DNA of 23,408 nt from DATAFF01 sp036257595 (GCA_036257595.1 DATAFF010000148.1:1-23408), one strand, 5' to 3'; counted from the stretch's first letter, positions 14,347 to 23,136 are shown. Notes: generated from the letters alone by a model not told the origin. Translations and numbers: made by a program.

Positions 14347-15264
14347 CTACAGAGATGCAGCAGTGCAAATCTCCACATGGGATCGGGCAAACTTTCCCGG
14401 TGCCGATAGAATCTGCCCGCAACGCGATCGGAAGGCCCGCCTGTCATCTTGGTTGAGCTGACCGACCGCACGTCTCACTTCAATGCCGTCACTGGTCCGC
14501 ATTCGTCGGCCCTGAACCTTAGTGGCTCGCGATGCTGTGGTCGCCATCCGCCGTGAGCGACGATGGTCCGGCGCACGCGCCTCGGTCGCAGCCCGCGCTT
14601 CCTGGAGCCGGCGCTGTTTTCCCATGACGGGCTTTTCCGCCGATTTCCTCTTGATGCGATTCGATTGAGGGCCCGCCTCCTTGGGCGCAATCTTCGCAAT
14701 CCTCGCCTCTGACTGGCGCGCGACCGCACCGGTGCTGGCATTCGCCTCCGTGGATGGCGGCGCGATTTTTCGCTCGGAGATCGAGGCCGTCGGCGGCCGT
14801 TTGATCGGCGTTTCGCCGGCATGTACCGCCGCCATGTTGGACTGCACCACCTTCGCAGCGGGCGGCCATTTGATCGGCGTTTCGCCGGCATGCACCGCCG
14901 CCATGTTGGACTGCACCACCTTCGCCGCTGGTGGTCGTTTGATCAGCGTTTCACCGGCATGCACCGCCGCCATGTTGGACTGCACCGGCTTCGCAGCTGG
15001 CGGCCATTTGATCAGCGTTTCACCGGCATGCACCGTGGCGGTGTTGGATCGAACGGCCCTGGGCGCTGGCTTGGCAGGTTTCGGTGCGGCTTGTGTCACG
15101 CGCTTGGCTGGTTGTTCAGGCGGCAGTGGCCAAAGCCCGGCATAATGATCTTCCCTGCCTTGCTGCCGACCGCCCGCCAGCCAATCTGAATCAATCACAA
15201 GTAGACCTAGACAAGCGCCGAATACATAGATGGAGGCAACGACATAATACGCGCGCCGTAACAT
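14347..15264 (-). CDS. Membrane-anchored repeat protein with C-terminal CX17C domain
   Basis: A 305-residue protein. The ATG at 15264 has GGAGG five bases upstream. Residues 1-25 are hydrophobic (YYVVASIYVFGACLGLLVI), either a membrane anchor or an uncleaved signal. About residues 63-155 consist of four 23-residue repeats (core VHAGETLIKWPPAAK, then VQSNMAA). A basic Ala/Arg/Lys-rich spacer follows. The last 42 residues form a compact domain, LNQDDRRAFRSRCGQILSAP then FARSHVEIC, with Cys-X17-Cys. The same domain ends the divergent gene 15510-16208. The layout suggests a stalk with a disulfide-linked end domain outside the cytoplasmic membrane. The function is unknown. Confidence 0.72.
   Translation of the reverse strand: MLRRAYYVVASIYVFGACLGLLVIDSDWLAGGRQQGREDHYAGLWPLPPEQPAKRVTQAAPKPAKPAPRAVRSNTATVHAGETLIKWPPAAKPVQSNMAAVHAGETLIKRPPAAKVVQSNMAAVHAGETPIKWPPAAKVVQSNMAAVHAGETPIKRPPTASISERKIAPPSTEANASTGAVARQSEARIAKIAPKEAGPQSNRIKRKSAEKPVMGKQRRLQEARAATEARAPDHRRSRRMATTASRATKVQGRRMRTSDGIEVRRAVGQLNQDDRRAFRSRCGQILSAPGKFARSHVEICTAASL
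14801..15076. repeat. Four 69-bp tandem repeats within a coding sequence
   Basis: TTGATCGGCG or TTGATCAGCG recurs at 14801, 14870, 14939 and 15008, an exact 69-bp period (23 codons). Units are near-identical over GTTTCGCCGGCATG and the following CACCGCCGCCATGTTGGACTG, except the last, which has diverged. Such arrays change copy number by slippage or recombination without breaking the frame. Confidence 0.9.
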
Positions 15265-15509
15265 GCAACCTCCGCAACTAACGCACTACCCAACTGGGTC
15301 AATCGCCCGCGATACTAGTCCTCAACGTGTTCATTTTTTGACGATTTTGCGCGCACCAGCTTTGAGCAGAATATTTAAGCAGTTTTGCAACCGACTAGAT
15401 TAAATCTCGTTCTAAGGAATGTTCTTCTCTCGTCAGGGTTCTCGTCAATTGCCGAGCGTGTGCACGATCAGCTGTTGCAATCGGATTTCCAGTGAGTGGG
15501 AGTACGACA
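15265..15509. promoter_or_regulatory. A+T-rich intergenic region between divergent CX17C-domain genes
   Basis: A 245-bp gap, visibly richer in A/T than its surroundings (especially 15330-15420), separates the two divergent starts and must hold both promoters. A small palindrome, ACCCA-AC-TGGGT, lies about 25 bp upstream of the minus-strand start. No convincing -35/-10 pair was found on either strand. Confidence 0.4.
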
Positions 15510-16208
15510 ATGCGTAACCTGTTGCTCGCCGCCTCTCTCCTCATCTCTGCCGGCTCTCTGTCATCTCTCGCGGTCGCGTTGGATGTCGGTGGCGCCGTGG
15601 GTGGCGCGGTGGGCGCCGCTGGCGGCGCGGTTGGCGGTGCGGCCGGAGCGGTCGGCGGTGCAGCCAGGGGTGCAGTCGGCGCTGTCGGCGGTGCAGTCGG
15701 CGCTGTCGGCGGCGCAGCCGGGAACGCTGTCGGCGCCGTTGGCGGTGCCGCCAGTGGAGCCGTCGGCGCGGTCGGAGGCATTGCCGGCGGTGCGGCCGGC
15801 GCGGTCGGCGGTGTCGCCGGCACGGCCGGTCGTGCAGTCGGCGGCACAACCGGAACGATCGGGCAGAGCGTTGGGACGGTCGGCAGCACCGCGACCTCGA
15901 CCGGTGGTTTCGTTGGGAGCTTCGGGGCACCCGCAACTTCCAGCCGTTCGCTGGGTTCCACCACTGCCGCGTCTCCGTCATCACGGCAAAGGTGGACGCT
16001 GGGCCCGCCGCGCAAGGTCAACACGCTCGTCTATTTCCCCGTCGAAAGCCTCTATCGTCGCAAGCCCAGGCAAATCCGCGCGCTGCTTGTCAAACTCGAC
16101 CGTGACCTGCTGCGAACCATTCGCAGCAGCTGTCGGCAGGTGCTCGCGGCGCCGCGAAGCTTCACCAGGCAGCATGTTCAGGTCTGCCGGATCGCCCGCG
16201 CTCTCTAA
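15510..16208 (+). CDS. Secreted Gly/Ala/Val-repeat protein with C-terminal CX17C domain
   Basis: A 232-residue protein. The ATG at 15510 is preferred over the GTG at 15492 because GGGAG lies about nine bases upstream and the signal peptide (MRNLLLAASLLISAGSLSSLAVA) then starts properly. Residues of about 27-120 are a low-complexity run of GAVGG/GAAG units. A Ser/Thr/Gly linker and a basic segment follow. The last 43 residues (LDRDLLRTIRSSCRQVLAAP, then FTRQHVQVC) match the C-terminal domain of the divergent gene at 14347-15264, including Cys-X17-Cys. The antisense strand is also open and Pro/Ala-rich, but it has no start context. Probably extracytoplasmic; function unknown. Confidence 0.75.
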   Translation: MRNLLLAASLLISAGSLSSLAVALDVGGAVGGAVGAAGGAVGGAAGAVGGAARGAVGAVGGAVGAVGGAAGNAVGAVGGAASGAVGAVGGIAGGAAGAVGGVAGTAGRAVGGTTGTIGQSVGTVGSTATSTGGFVGSFGAPATSSRSLGSTTAASPSSRQRWTLGPPRKVNTLVYFPVESLYRRKPRQIRALLVKLDRDLLRTIRSSCRQVLAAPRSFTRQHVQVCRIARAL

Positions 16209-16290
16209 GACCTCTCGCGACACTACGGCCAAGGCCGAAGCATCGGCGAACCAGTCGTGGCATCATGCTTGATCGCCAGAGGAGCGACAC

Positions 16291-16998
16291 ATGACCACGC
16301 ATGGGAAATTCGCCGCCGTTGCGGCCCTGGCTGGTGACCCGGCGCGGGCCGGCATGCTGCATGCCTTGCTGGGCGGTCGGGCGCTGACCGCCTCGGAGCT
16401 CGCCTCGGTCGCCGGTGTGACGCCGCAGACCGCAAGCGGTCACCTCGCCCGTCTGACCGCCACCGACCTGGTCAGCGTCATGAAGCAGGGACGTCACCGC
16501 TACTATCAGCTCGCCTCGCCCGCCGTCGCCCGCATGATGGAAGCGATCATGGAGGTGGCATCGATCGATCAACCGTCGCACAAGCGGCTGGTCACCGGTC
16601 CACGGGATGAAGCCCTGCGCGCGGCGCGCATTTGCTACGACCATCTGGCCGGCCAGCTCGGTGTCGCGCTGGCCGACGCCCTGGTTGCTGCCGGCCATGT
16701 TGAATTCTCCAAGGAAGGCGGCATCATCACCGAGCGCGGCTTGCGGTTCCTCAGCCGGATCGGCGTCCAGTCCGAAGCATTGATGCCGCAAAACGGCAAA
16801 CGGGCGCGCCGGGCCCTGTGCCGCCCCTGCCTCGATTGGAGCGAGCGACGGATCCATCTGGGCGGATCGCTTGGCGCCGCGATCTGTCGGTTGAGCCTCG
16901 AGGAGGGGTGGGTCCGCCGCATCGAAGGGACCCGCGCCCTATCGATCACCCCGTCGGGCCGGCGCGCCTATCGGGAGCATTTCGGCGCAACCCTCTGA
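16291..16998 (+). CDS. ArsR-type winged-helix transcriptional regulator
   Basis: A 235-residue protein with AGAGGAG upstream of its ATG. Residues of about 5-85 form the winged helix-turn-helix: ARAGMLHALLGGRALTASEL, then ASVAGVTPQTASGHLARL as recognition region and a wing at VSVMKQGRHRYYQL. The C-terminal half (ARICYDHLAGQLGVALADAL…ITERG…RPCLDWSERRIHLGGSLG) is typical of the longer ArsR-like regulators. Its CRPC and later Cys may bind a metal or sense redox, though no classical ArsR metal motif was confirmed. Its target is unknown. It converges on kdpE with only six bases between stops, so the two transcripts must overlap at their ends. Confidence 0.88.
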   Translation: MTTHGKFAAVAALAGDPARAGMLHALLGGRALTASELASVAGVTPQTASGHLARLTATDLVSVMKQGRHRYYQLASPAVARMMEAIMEVASIDQPSHKRLVTGPRDEALRAARICYDHLAGQLGVALADALVAAGHVEFSKEGGIITERGLRFLSRIGVQSEALMPQNGKRARRALCRPCLDWSERRIHLGGSLGAAICRLSLEEGWVRRIEGTRALSITPSGRRAYREHFGATL

Positions 16999-17004
16999 TC
17001 CCGC

Positions 17005-17697
17005 TCACTCCGGCGCACGGAGCCGGTAGCCGACTCCGGTCTCGGTCAGGATGTAGCGGGGCTGCTCCGGGTCCGGCTCGATCTTCTGCCGGAGCTGGCG
17101 CACGTGAACCCGCAAATTCTGGACATCGGCAATGCCGCCCCAGACCTCTCGCATCAGGGCCTGGTGGGTCAGCACGCGTCCGGCATGCCTGACCAGCGTC
17201 CGCAGGATCTCATATTCGCGCGGCGACAGCTTGACCTCGTTGTCGCCAAGCTTCACCACCCGCCGCACCAGATCGACCGACAGCTCGCCGACCTTGAACA
17301 CCGGCTTCTCGCCCTGCTCCTGCAGCCGATGGCGCAGCGCCACTTTGATGCGGGCGATCAACTCGTTCATGCTGAACGGCTTTGTCACATAGTCGTCGGC
17401 ACCGAGCTCGAGCGCCTGCACGATCCCCGCTTCGTCGGTGCGGCTCGACAATACGACCACCGGCACATCGATCCCGCCGCTGCGCAGATCCTTGAGGAGG
17501 TCGAGGCCGTTGCGATCCGGCAGCCCGAGATCGAGCACGATGAGATCGGTCTTTTCGCTCTTGAGATGCGCCTGAGCCTGCCCGGCATCAGCCGCCTCGG
17601 CGATCGCATAATCCTGCGTCGCGAGCCCGGTTCTGAGCAACCGCCGGATCGGCGGCTCGTCATCGACTACGAGGATCTTGACCGTGGGCCCGCTCAT
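17005..17697 (-). CDS. kdpE: KdpE response regulator
   Basis: OmpR/PhoB-type DNA-binding response regulator that activates kdpABC under K+ limitation or osmotic stress. The receiver domain has the acidic pair D12/D13, the phospho-acceptor D56 (LIVLDLGLPD), the Thr/Ser switch region (VVLSSRTD) and K106 (VTKPFS). The C-terminal winged helix is complete (LSPREYEILRTLVRHAGRVL…VWG…VHVRQLRQKIE…TETGVGYRL). Length of 230 aa is normal. Its ATG overlaps the kdpD stop by four bases, the standard coupling of the kdpDE pair. The pairing with KdpD and the kdpABC location make the assignment secure. Confidence 0.96.
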   Translation of the reverse strand: MSGPTVKILVVDDEPPIRRLLRTGLATQDYAIAEAADAGQAQAHLKSEKTDLIVLDLGLPDRNGLDLLKDLRSGGIDVPVVVLSSRTDEAGIVQALELGADDYVTKPFSMNELIARIKVALRHRLQEQGEKPVFKVGELSVDLVRRVVKLGDNEVKLSPREYEILRTLVRHAGRVLTHQALMREVWGGIADVQNLRVHVRQLRQKIEPDPEQPRYILTETGVGYRLRAPE

Positions 17698-20399
17698 GCA
17701 ACCTCGTCGAGCTGCGGCGCATCGGTCGGGACCGGCAGCTTGATGGTGATCACCGCGCCTGAGCGATCGGAGCGGTTGGCCGCCTCGACCGTGCCGCCCA
17801 TCGCCTCGATGAAGCCGCGGCAGATCGGCAGGCCAAGGCCGGTGCCCGCCCGCACCCGATCGCCCTTCCGTACCCGGTAGAATTTATCGAAGATCCGTTC
17901 GACATCCTCCGGCGGGATGCCGTCGCCCTCATCCAGGATCTGCAGCGCCACCTTCCCCTCGCTCTGCCATGCGGCGAGGCGGATGGTCGAGTTCGCCGGC
18001 GCATATTTCGCGGCATTGTCGAGAATGTTGAACAGCACCTGCTCGAACAGCACCGCATCGAGCTTCAGCATCGGCAGCGTGCCGTCGATCTCCACCTCGA
18101 GCCGATGCTGCGCCAGCACCTTGCTCGCCCGCTGGAGCGCGCTGCCGACGATCTCGCCGACATCATGCAGCGCCCCCTGCGGTTCGATGGCACCCGACTC
18201 GATCCGCGTCATGTCGAGGAGATTGGCGATGAAGCGATTGAGCCTGTCGGCTTCCTCCTGCACCGTCGCGACGAGATCGCGCTTGGCCACCTCGCTCAGG
18301 ACATTGCCGAAATCGCGCAGCGTGCCCGCCGCGCCGATGATCGCCGCGAGCGGTGTCCTGAGATCGTGCGAGATCGAGGTGAGCAGCGCCGAGCGCAGCC
18401 GGTCGGCTTCCAGCGCCAGCTTCGTGCGGTCGGCATCGGCGGCAAGGCGCACCCGGTCGACCGCCAGCGCTGCCTGGTCGATCAGCGCATCGAACAGCCG
18501 CTGCTGCTCGGGCGTGAGAAGCGGTCCCTCCTTGGCGCTGTCGATGCCGACGACGCCGACCACCCCGCGGCCGGTGCGCATCGGAATGAACAGGCGCTTG
18601 GCACCGGGCAAGGTGTCGCTCCCGCGACCTGCCGTCCGGTTGTTCTCGAACGCCCATTTGGCGGCGGCGACATCGGCATCGTCGAGCGTGTCCTCCGGTG
18701 GATAGCCGGTCCTCACCGTCAGCTCGCCGCCGTCGACAAGCAGGATCACCACCTGCATCTTCAACATCGATGCGACCTGGAAAGCGGTGGCCCACAGCAC
18801 ATCGTCGAGGGTGCCGATGCCGGCCAGCTTGCGGCTGAACAGATAGAGGTCCTCGGTGGTCTTGGCGCGCTGGCGCGCCACGATTGCCTGGCTGCGCACC
18901 CGCGCCGTCAGATTGCTGGCAATGAAGGCGATCACCAGGAAGAAGAACAGCGCAACAACATTTTCCGGTTCCGCGATGGTGAAGGTGTAGAGCGGCGGCA
19001 GGAAGAAGAAATTGAAGGTCAGCATGCTGATCATCGAGGTATAGAGCGCCGGCCACAGCCCGTAGGTGATGGCGCTCGCCAGCACTGCTGTCAAAAACAC
19101 GAGCGCGACGCTCTGCACCGCCAGAATCTCGTCGAGGATCATTCCGCAGCCGAGAGCCAGCGCGACGAAGGCGGTGCTCCAGGCATAGGGCAGAATGTCG
19201 GCGTTCCGTGATTCGAGTCGCGCTGCCGTCTTGTTCGATGGCGTAGTATCGAGATCGCGCGGCGCCACCACATGCACGCTGATCACCCCCGCCCGCCGCA
19301 TCAGCTCATGAGTGACCGACCCATGGAGGAGCTCGGCAATGCGTGACTTTCTCGATTTGCCGATGACGATATGGGAGACATTGTTGGCCTCCGCATAACG
19401 CATGATCTCTTCCACCGCATCGTGACCGGGGACGATCGCCGTCTCGCCGCCGAGCTGCTGCGCCAGCCGCAGCGTGTCCGATATCCGGTTGAGTTCTTCC
19501 TCGCTGAACCGCAGCGACCGCGTGGTCTCGACGTGAAAAACCGTCCACGGCGCCCGCAGCCGATCGGCCATGCGACGGGTGTAGCGGACGAGCGCTGCCC
19601 CGCCCGGCCCCTCATCGATGCACACCATCACCCGGTCGCCGGCGGGCCATGGTCCGGGGATGGCATGGGCCTGCATGTGCGACAGCAGCTGCTCGTCGAC
19701 CCGCTGTGCGGTCCGCCGCAGCGCCAGCTCCCGAAGCGCCGTCAGATTGCCCGGCGAGAAATAGTGATCGAGCGCCCGCCGCGCCGTCTGCGGCACATAG
19801 ACCTTGCCTTCCTTGAGCCGCTGGATCAGATCGTCGGGCGTGATGTCGATGACCTCGATATCGTCGGCGCGGTCGATGATCGAGTCGGGCACGGTCTCGC
19901 GAACCCTGACCGAGGTGATCTGCGCCACGACGTCGTTCAGGCTCTCGATGTGCTGGATGTTGACCGTGGTGTAGACGTCGATCCCGGCGGCCAGCAGTTC
20001 CTCGACATCGCGAAAACGCTTCGGATGGCGGCTGCCGGGAGCATTGGTGTGAGCCAACTCATCGACCAGAACGATCTCGGGATGCCGGCGAAGGATGGCA
20101 TCGAGATCCATCTCCTCGAGCGTTGCGCCCTTATAGTCGACCCGGCGCCGCGGAATGACCTCGAGACCCTCGAGCAGCGCCTGCGTTTCCTTGCGTCCAT
20201 GGGTCTCGACGACCCCTACGACGATGTCCACCCCCTCCTGGCGCTTGGCACGGGCCGATTGCAGCATCTCATAGGTCTTGCCGACTCCCGGTGCCGCCCC
20301 GAGAAAGATCTTCAGCCGGCCCTGTGCCTCTCGCTGGGCGTTCTCCAGAAGCGCCTCGGGCGATGGTCGCTTGTCAAGATTTCGGCGGTTCTCAGCCAT
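17694..20399 (-). CDS. kdpD: KdpD osmosensitive K+ channel histidine kinase
   Basis: Inner-membrane sensor kinase that phosphorylates KdpE. Full-length architecture in 901 residues: N-terminal KdpD ATP-binding domain with Walker A GAAPGVGKT (K41) and Walker B VLVDELAHTN (D113); USP-like domain at about 250-370 (IVIGKSRKSRIAELL); four short membrane helices at about 400-500; GAF-like region at about 520-650; HisKA with phospho-acceptor H678 (SHDLRTPLAAI); and HATPase with NILDNAAKYAP, DEGDGIPPEDVERIFDKF and GTGLGL. It follows kdpC by 33 bp, with GAGGG near its ATG, and overlaps kdpE. No missing or broken motif was seen. Confidence 0.97.
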   Translation of the reverse strand: MAENRRNLDKRPSPEALLENAQREAQGRLKIFLGAAPGVGKTYEMLQSARAKRQEGVDIVVGVVETHGRKETQALLEGLEVIPRRRVDYKGATLEEMDLDAILRRHPEIVLVDELAHTNAPGSRHPKRFRDVEELLAAGIDVYTTVNIQHIESLNDVVAQITSVRVRETVPDSIIDRADDIEVIDITPDDLIQRLKEGKVYVPQTARRALDHYFSPGNLTALRELALRRTAQRVDEQLLSHMQAHAIPGPWPAGDRVMVCIDEGPGGAALVRYTRRMADRLRAPWTVFHVETTRSLRFSEEELNRISDTLRLAQQLGGETAIVPGHDAVEEIMRYAEANNVSHIVIGKSRKSRIAELLHGSVTHELMRRAGVISVHVVAPRDLDTTPSNKTAARLESRNADILPYAWSTAFVALALGCGMILDEILAVQSVALVFLTAVLASAITYGLWPALYTSMISMLTFNFFFLPPLYTFTIAEPENVVALFFFLVIAFIASNLTARVRSQAIVARQRAKTTEDLYLFSRKLAGIGTLDDVLWATAFQVASMLKMQVVILLVDGGELTVRTGYPPEDTLDDADVAAAKWAFENNRTAGRGSDTLPGAKRLFIPMRTGRGVVGVVGIDSAKEGPLLTPEQQRLFDALIDQAALAVDRVRLAADADRTKLALEADRLRSALLTSISHDLRTPLAAIIGAAGTLRDFGNVLSEVAKRDLVATVQEEADRLNRFIANLLDMTRIESGAIEPQGALHDVGEIVGSALQRASKVLAQHRLEVEIDGTLPMLKLDAVLFEQVLFNILDNAAKYAPANSTIRLAAWQSEGKVALQILDEGDGIPPEDVERIFDKFYRVRKGDRVRAGTGLGLPICRGFIEAMGGTVEAANRSDRSGAVITIKLPVPTDAPQLDEVA

Positions 20400-20432
20400 C
20401 GCCCTCGACAGTTTGCGAAACCGGATTTCTTG

Positions 20433-21035
20433 TCAACTCGTCACCTGATCGAGCGCCAGGTTCAGCTGCAGCACATTGACTCGCGGCTCCCCCAGCACGC
20501 CCAGGATACGCTGCTCGACATGCGCCTCGATGAGCTGGCGCACCCGCTCCTCCGAAAGGCCGCGCGCCTTGGCGATGCGCGGTACCTGGAAGAACGCGGC
20601 CTCCGGCGAGATGTCCGGATCGAGACCGCTGGCCGTCGTCGTCACCAGATCGATCGGCACCGGCATATTGGGGTTCTCCTGCTTCAGTCGGTTCACGTCC
20701 TCCTCGACACGGGTCGCCAGCGCCCTGTTGGTCGGCCCCAGGTTCGACCCCATGGAATTCGCCGCATTATAGGGCTGCACCACCGATTTCGACGGATCGG
20801 CCGGGTCCGGCCCAAGCGTGGCCGACGGGCGGCCATGGAAGTAGCGGTCGCTCTTGAATTCCTGGCCGATCAGCGCCGAACCGACGACTTTGCCGTCGCG
20901 CTCGATCAGGCTGCCGCCGGCATTCTTGGGGAACAGCGTTTCGGCGATGCCGGTCATCGCCAGCGGATAGGCGAGGCCGGTGATCAGCGTCAGCACGAAC
21001 AGCATCATGATGGCCGGGCGAATCTCATTGATCAT
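20433..21035 (-). CDS. kdpC: KdpC, K+-transporting ATPase subunit C
   Basis: Small membrane-anchored subunit that stabilises the KdpFABC pump and aids ATP binding by KdpB. A single N-terminal membrane helix (AIMMLFVLTLITGLAYPLAM) is followed by a periplasmic domain. Family patches include GSALIGQEFKSDRYFHGRPSA, NAANSMGSNLGPTN, TTTASGLDPDISPEAAFFQ and RVNVLQLNLAL. At 200 aa it is of normal length. ATG at 21035 has AAAGGAGA upstream. It lies 22 bp downstream of kdpB in the same operon. Confidence 0.96.
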   Translation of the reverse strand: MINEIRPAIMMLFVLTLITGLAYPLAMTGIAETLFPKNAGGSLIERDGKVVGSALIGQEFKSDRYFHGRPSATLGPDPADPSKSVVQPYNAANSMGSNLGPTNRALATRVEEDVNRLKQENPNMPVPIDLVTTTASGLDPDISPEAAFFQVPRIAKARGLSEERVRQLIEAHVEQRILGVLGEPRVNVLQLNLALDQVTS

Positions 21036-21057
21036 ATCGGATCTCCTTTACCCGAGT

Positions 21058-23136
21058 TTACGCGAGGCCCAGGGCGCCGATCGCAAGGTCGATCGCCTTT
21101 ATGCCGACGAACGGGACGATGATGCCGCCAACGCCATAGATCAGCAGGTTGCGCCTGAGCAGCGGGCCCGCACCGATCGGTCGGTACTTCACCCCTTTGA
21201 GAGCCAGCGGGATCAGCGCCACGATTACCAGGGCGTTGAAGATGATCGCCGACAGGATCGCGCTTTCGGGCGTGGCCAGCCGCATGACGTTCAGCGCCTG
21301 CAGCTGCGGGTAGAAGGCGAGGAACATCGCCGGGATGATGGCGAAATACTTCGCGACATCATTGGCGATCGAGAAGGTCGTCAGCGCACCGCGGGTCATC
21401 AGCAGCTGCTTGCCGATCTCGACGATCTCGATGAGCTTGGTCGGATTGGAATCGAGGTCGACCATGTTGCCTGCCTCGCGCGCCGCCTGGGTGCCGGTGT
21501 TCATCGCCACACCGACATCGGCCTGGGCCAAGGCTGGCGCGTCGTTGGTGCCATCACCGGCCATCGCCACGAGCTTGCCGCCGGCCTGCTCCCGGCGAAT
21601 GAGCTTGAGCTTTTCCTCGGGCGTCGCCTGGGCAAGAAAATCGTCGACCCCCGCCTCGGCGGCGATGGCCGCGGCGGTCATCGGGTTGTCGCCGGTGATC
21701 ATGACGGTGCGGATGCCCATGCGGCGGAGCTCCGCGAAGCGCTCGCGAATGCCGCCCTTCACCACATCCTTGAGATGGATGACGCCGAGCGGCTTGCCGT
21801 TCCTGACGACGGCAAGCGGTGTGCCGCCGGCCTTGGCGATGGTCTCGGAAATCGCCTTGACCTCGCGCGCTGCTTCGCCACCACCTTCGGCCCTCGGCAG
21901 GCTGGTTGCATAAGCGAGGACCGCATCGACCGCGCCCTTCCGGACCGACGATCCGCCGACCTCGACACCACTCATCCGGCTCTGGGCAGTAAACGGTATG
22001 AAGCTGGCTTCGAGCTCGGCGAGATCGCGTCCCCTCAACCCATATTTCTCCTTCGCCAAAACCACGATCGAGCGGCCCTCCGGCGTCTCGTCGGCCAGCG
22101 AGGCGAGCTGTGCTGCCTCCGCCAGCTCCCGTTCGCTGACGCCCTTGACCGGCTTGAACTCCGTCGCCTGCCGATTGCCGAGCGTGATCGTGCCGGTCTT
22201 GTCGAGCAGCAGCGTGTCGACATCGCCTGCCGCCTCGACCGCGCGCCCCGACGTGGCAAGCACGTTGAACCTGACCAGGCGATCCATGCCGGCAATGCCG
22301 ATCGCCGACAGCAGCGCGCCGATCGTCGTCGGAATGAGGGTCACGAACAGAGCCACGATCACCACGATCGGAATGGCGCCATGGGCATAGGCGGCAAAGC
22401 TCGGAATGGTCGCCGTGGCGAAGACGAAGATGATGGTGAGCCCCGCGAGCAGGATGTTGAGCGCGATCTCGTTCGGCGTCTTCTGGCGCTCGGCGCCTTC
22501 GACCAGCGCGATCATCCGGTCGAGAAAGGTCGAGCCGGGCGCCGCGGTGATCCTGACCTTGATCCAGTCCGACAGCACCTGGGTGCCGCCGGTCACCGCC
22601 GAGCGGTCGCCGCCGGCCTCGCGGATCACCGGCGCCGACTCGCCGGTGATCGCCGCCTCGTTGACCGAGGCGACGCCTTCGACGACTTCGCCGTCGGATG
22701 GGATGAGGTCGCCCGCTTCGACCAGCACGAGCTGGCCGGGCGACAGCTCGAGCGCGTTGATCGGGATGTAGACGTTCTTCGGCTCGTCGGTGATGAGCTT
22801 GGCGAACAGCTTCTCCCGGGTCTGGCGCAGGGCGGCGGCCTGTGCCTTGCCGCGCCCTTCGGCAACCGCCTCGGCAAAATTGGCGAAGATCACCGTGACC
22901 CACAGCCACAGAATGATCTGGAAGGTGAAGCCGAGGTGATCGGCGCCGGTGAAGAGATCGCGGATGAACAGGACCGTCGTGAGCGCGGCCACCACCTCCA
23001 CCGCGAACATGACCGGGTTCTTGGCCATCAGCCGTGGATCGAGCTTGACGAAGGCCGAGCCCGCCGCCGGCCACACGATCTTTGGATCAAGCATGGCCGA
23101 GGCCGGGATGCGTTGGCGAAGCGTTGTGTCACTCAT
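21058..23136 (-). CDS. kdpB: KdpB, K+-transporting P-type ATPase catalytic subunit
   Basis: Catalytic P-type ATPase of the high-affinity K+ uptake complex. The phosphorylation motif is LLLDKTGTITLG with D312. TGESAPV (actuator domain), MITGDNPMTAAAIAAEAGVDDFLAQ and MAGDGTNDAPALAQADVGVAM (P-domain hinge) are all present, as is the membrane segment FSIANDVAKYFAIIPAMF typical of KdpB. Length of 692 aa is standard. The ATG at 23136 has GGAG about nine bases upstream. It starts 24 bp after the kdpA stop. Confidence 0.98.
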   Translation of the reverse strand: MSDTTLRQRIPASAMLDPKIVWPAAGSAFVKLDPRLMAKNPVMFAVEVVAALTTVLFIRDLFTGADHLGFTFQIILWLWVTVIFANFAEAVAEGRGKAQAAALRQTREKLFAKLITDEPKNVYIPINALELSPGQLVLVEAGDLIPSDGEVVEGVASVNEAAITGESAPVIREAGGDRSAVTGGTQVLSDWIKVRITAAPGSTFLDRMIALVEGAERQKTPNEIALNILLAGLTIIFVFATATIPSFAAYAHGAIPIVVIVALFVTLIPTTIGALLSAIGIAGMDRLVRFNVLATSGRAVEAAGDVDTLLLDKTGTITLGNRQATEFKPVKGVSERELAEAAQLASLADETPEGRSIVVLAKEKYGLRGRDLAELEASFIPFTAQSRMSGVEVGGSSVRKGAVDAVLAYATSLPRAEGGGEAAREVKAISETIAKAGGTPLAVVRNGKPLGVIHLKDVVKGGIRERFAELRRMGIRTVMITGDNPMTAAAIAAEAGVDDFLAQATPEEKLKLIRREQAGGKLVAMAGDGTNDAPALAQADVGVAMNTGTQAAREAGNMVDLDSNPTKLIEIVEIGKQLLMTRGALTTFSIANDVAKYFAIIPAMFLAFYPQLQALNVMRLATPESAILSAIIFNALVIVALIPLALKGVKYRPIGAGPLLRRNLLIYGVGGIIVPFVGIKAIDLAIGALGLA

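Noticed and set aside
15432..15450. GTCAGGGTTCTCGTCAATT resembles a rhizobial tts box (type III regulator site)
   Set aside because: It needs a one-base insertion to fit the consensus and lacks the AGC end. It lies before a stalk-protein gene, not before the chaperone or effector.
15395..16024. Long minus-strand open frame rich in Pro/Ala opposite the Gly/Ala/Val repeat gene
   Set aside because: It arises from the complement of GCC/GGC-rich repeat codons. It has no start context and overlaps a convincing signal-peptide gene on the other strand.
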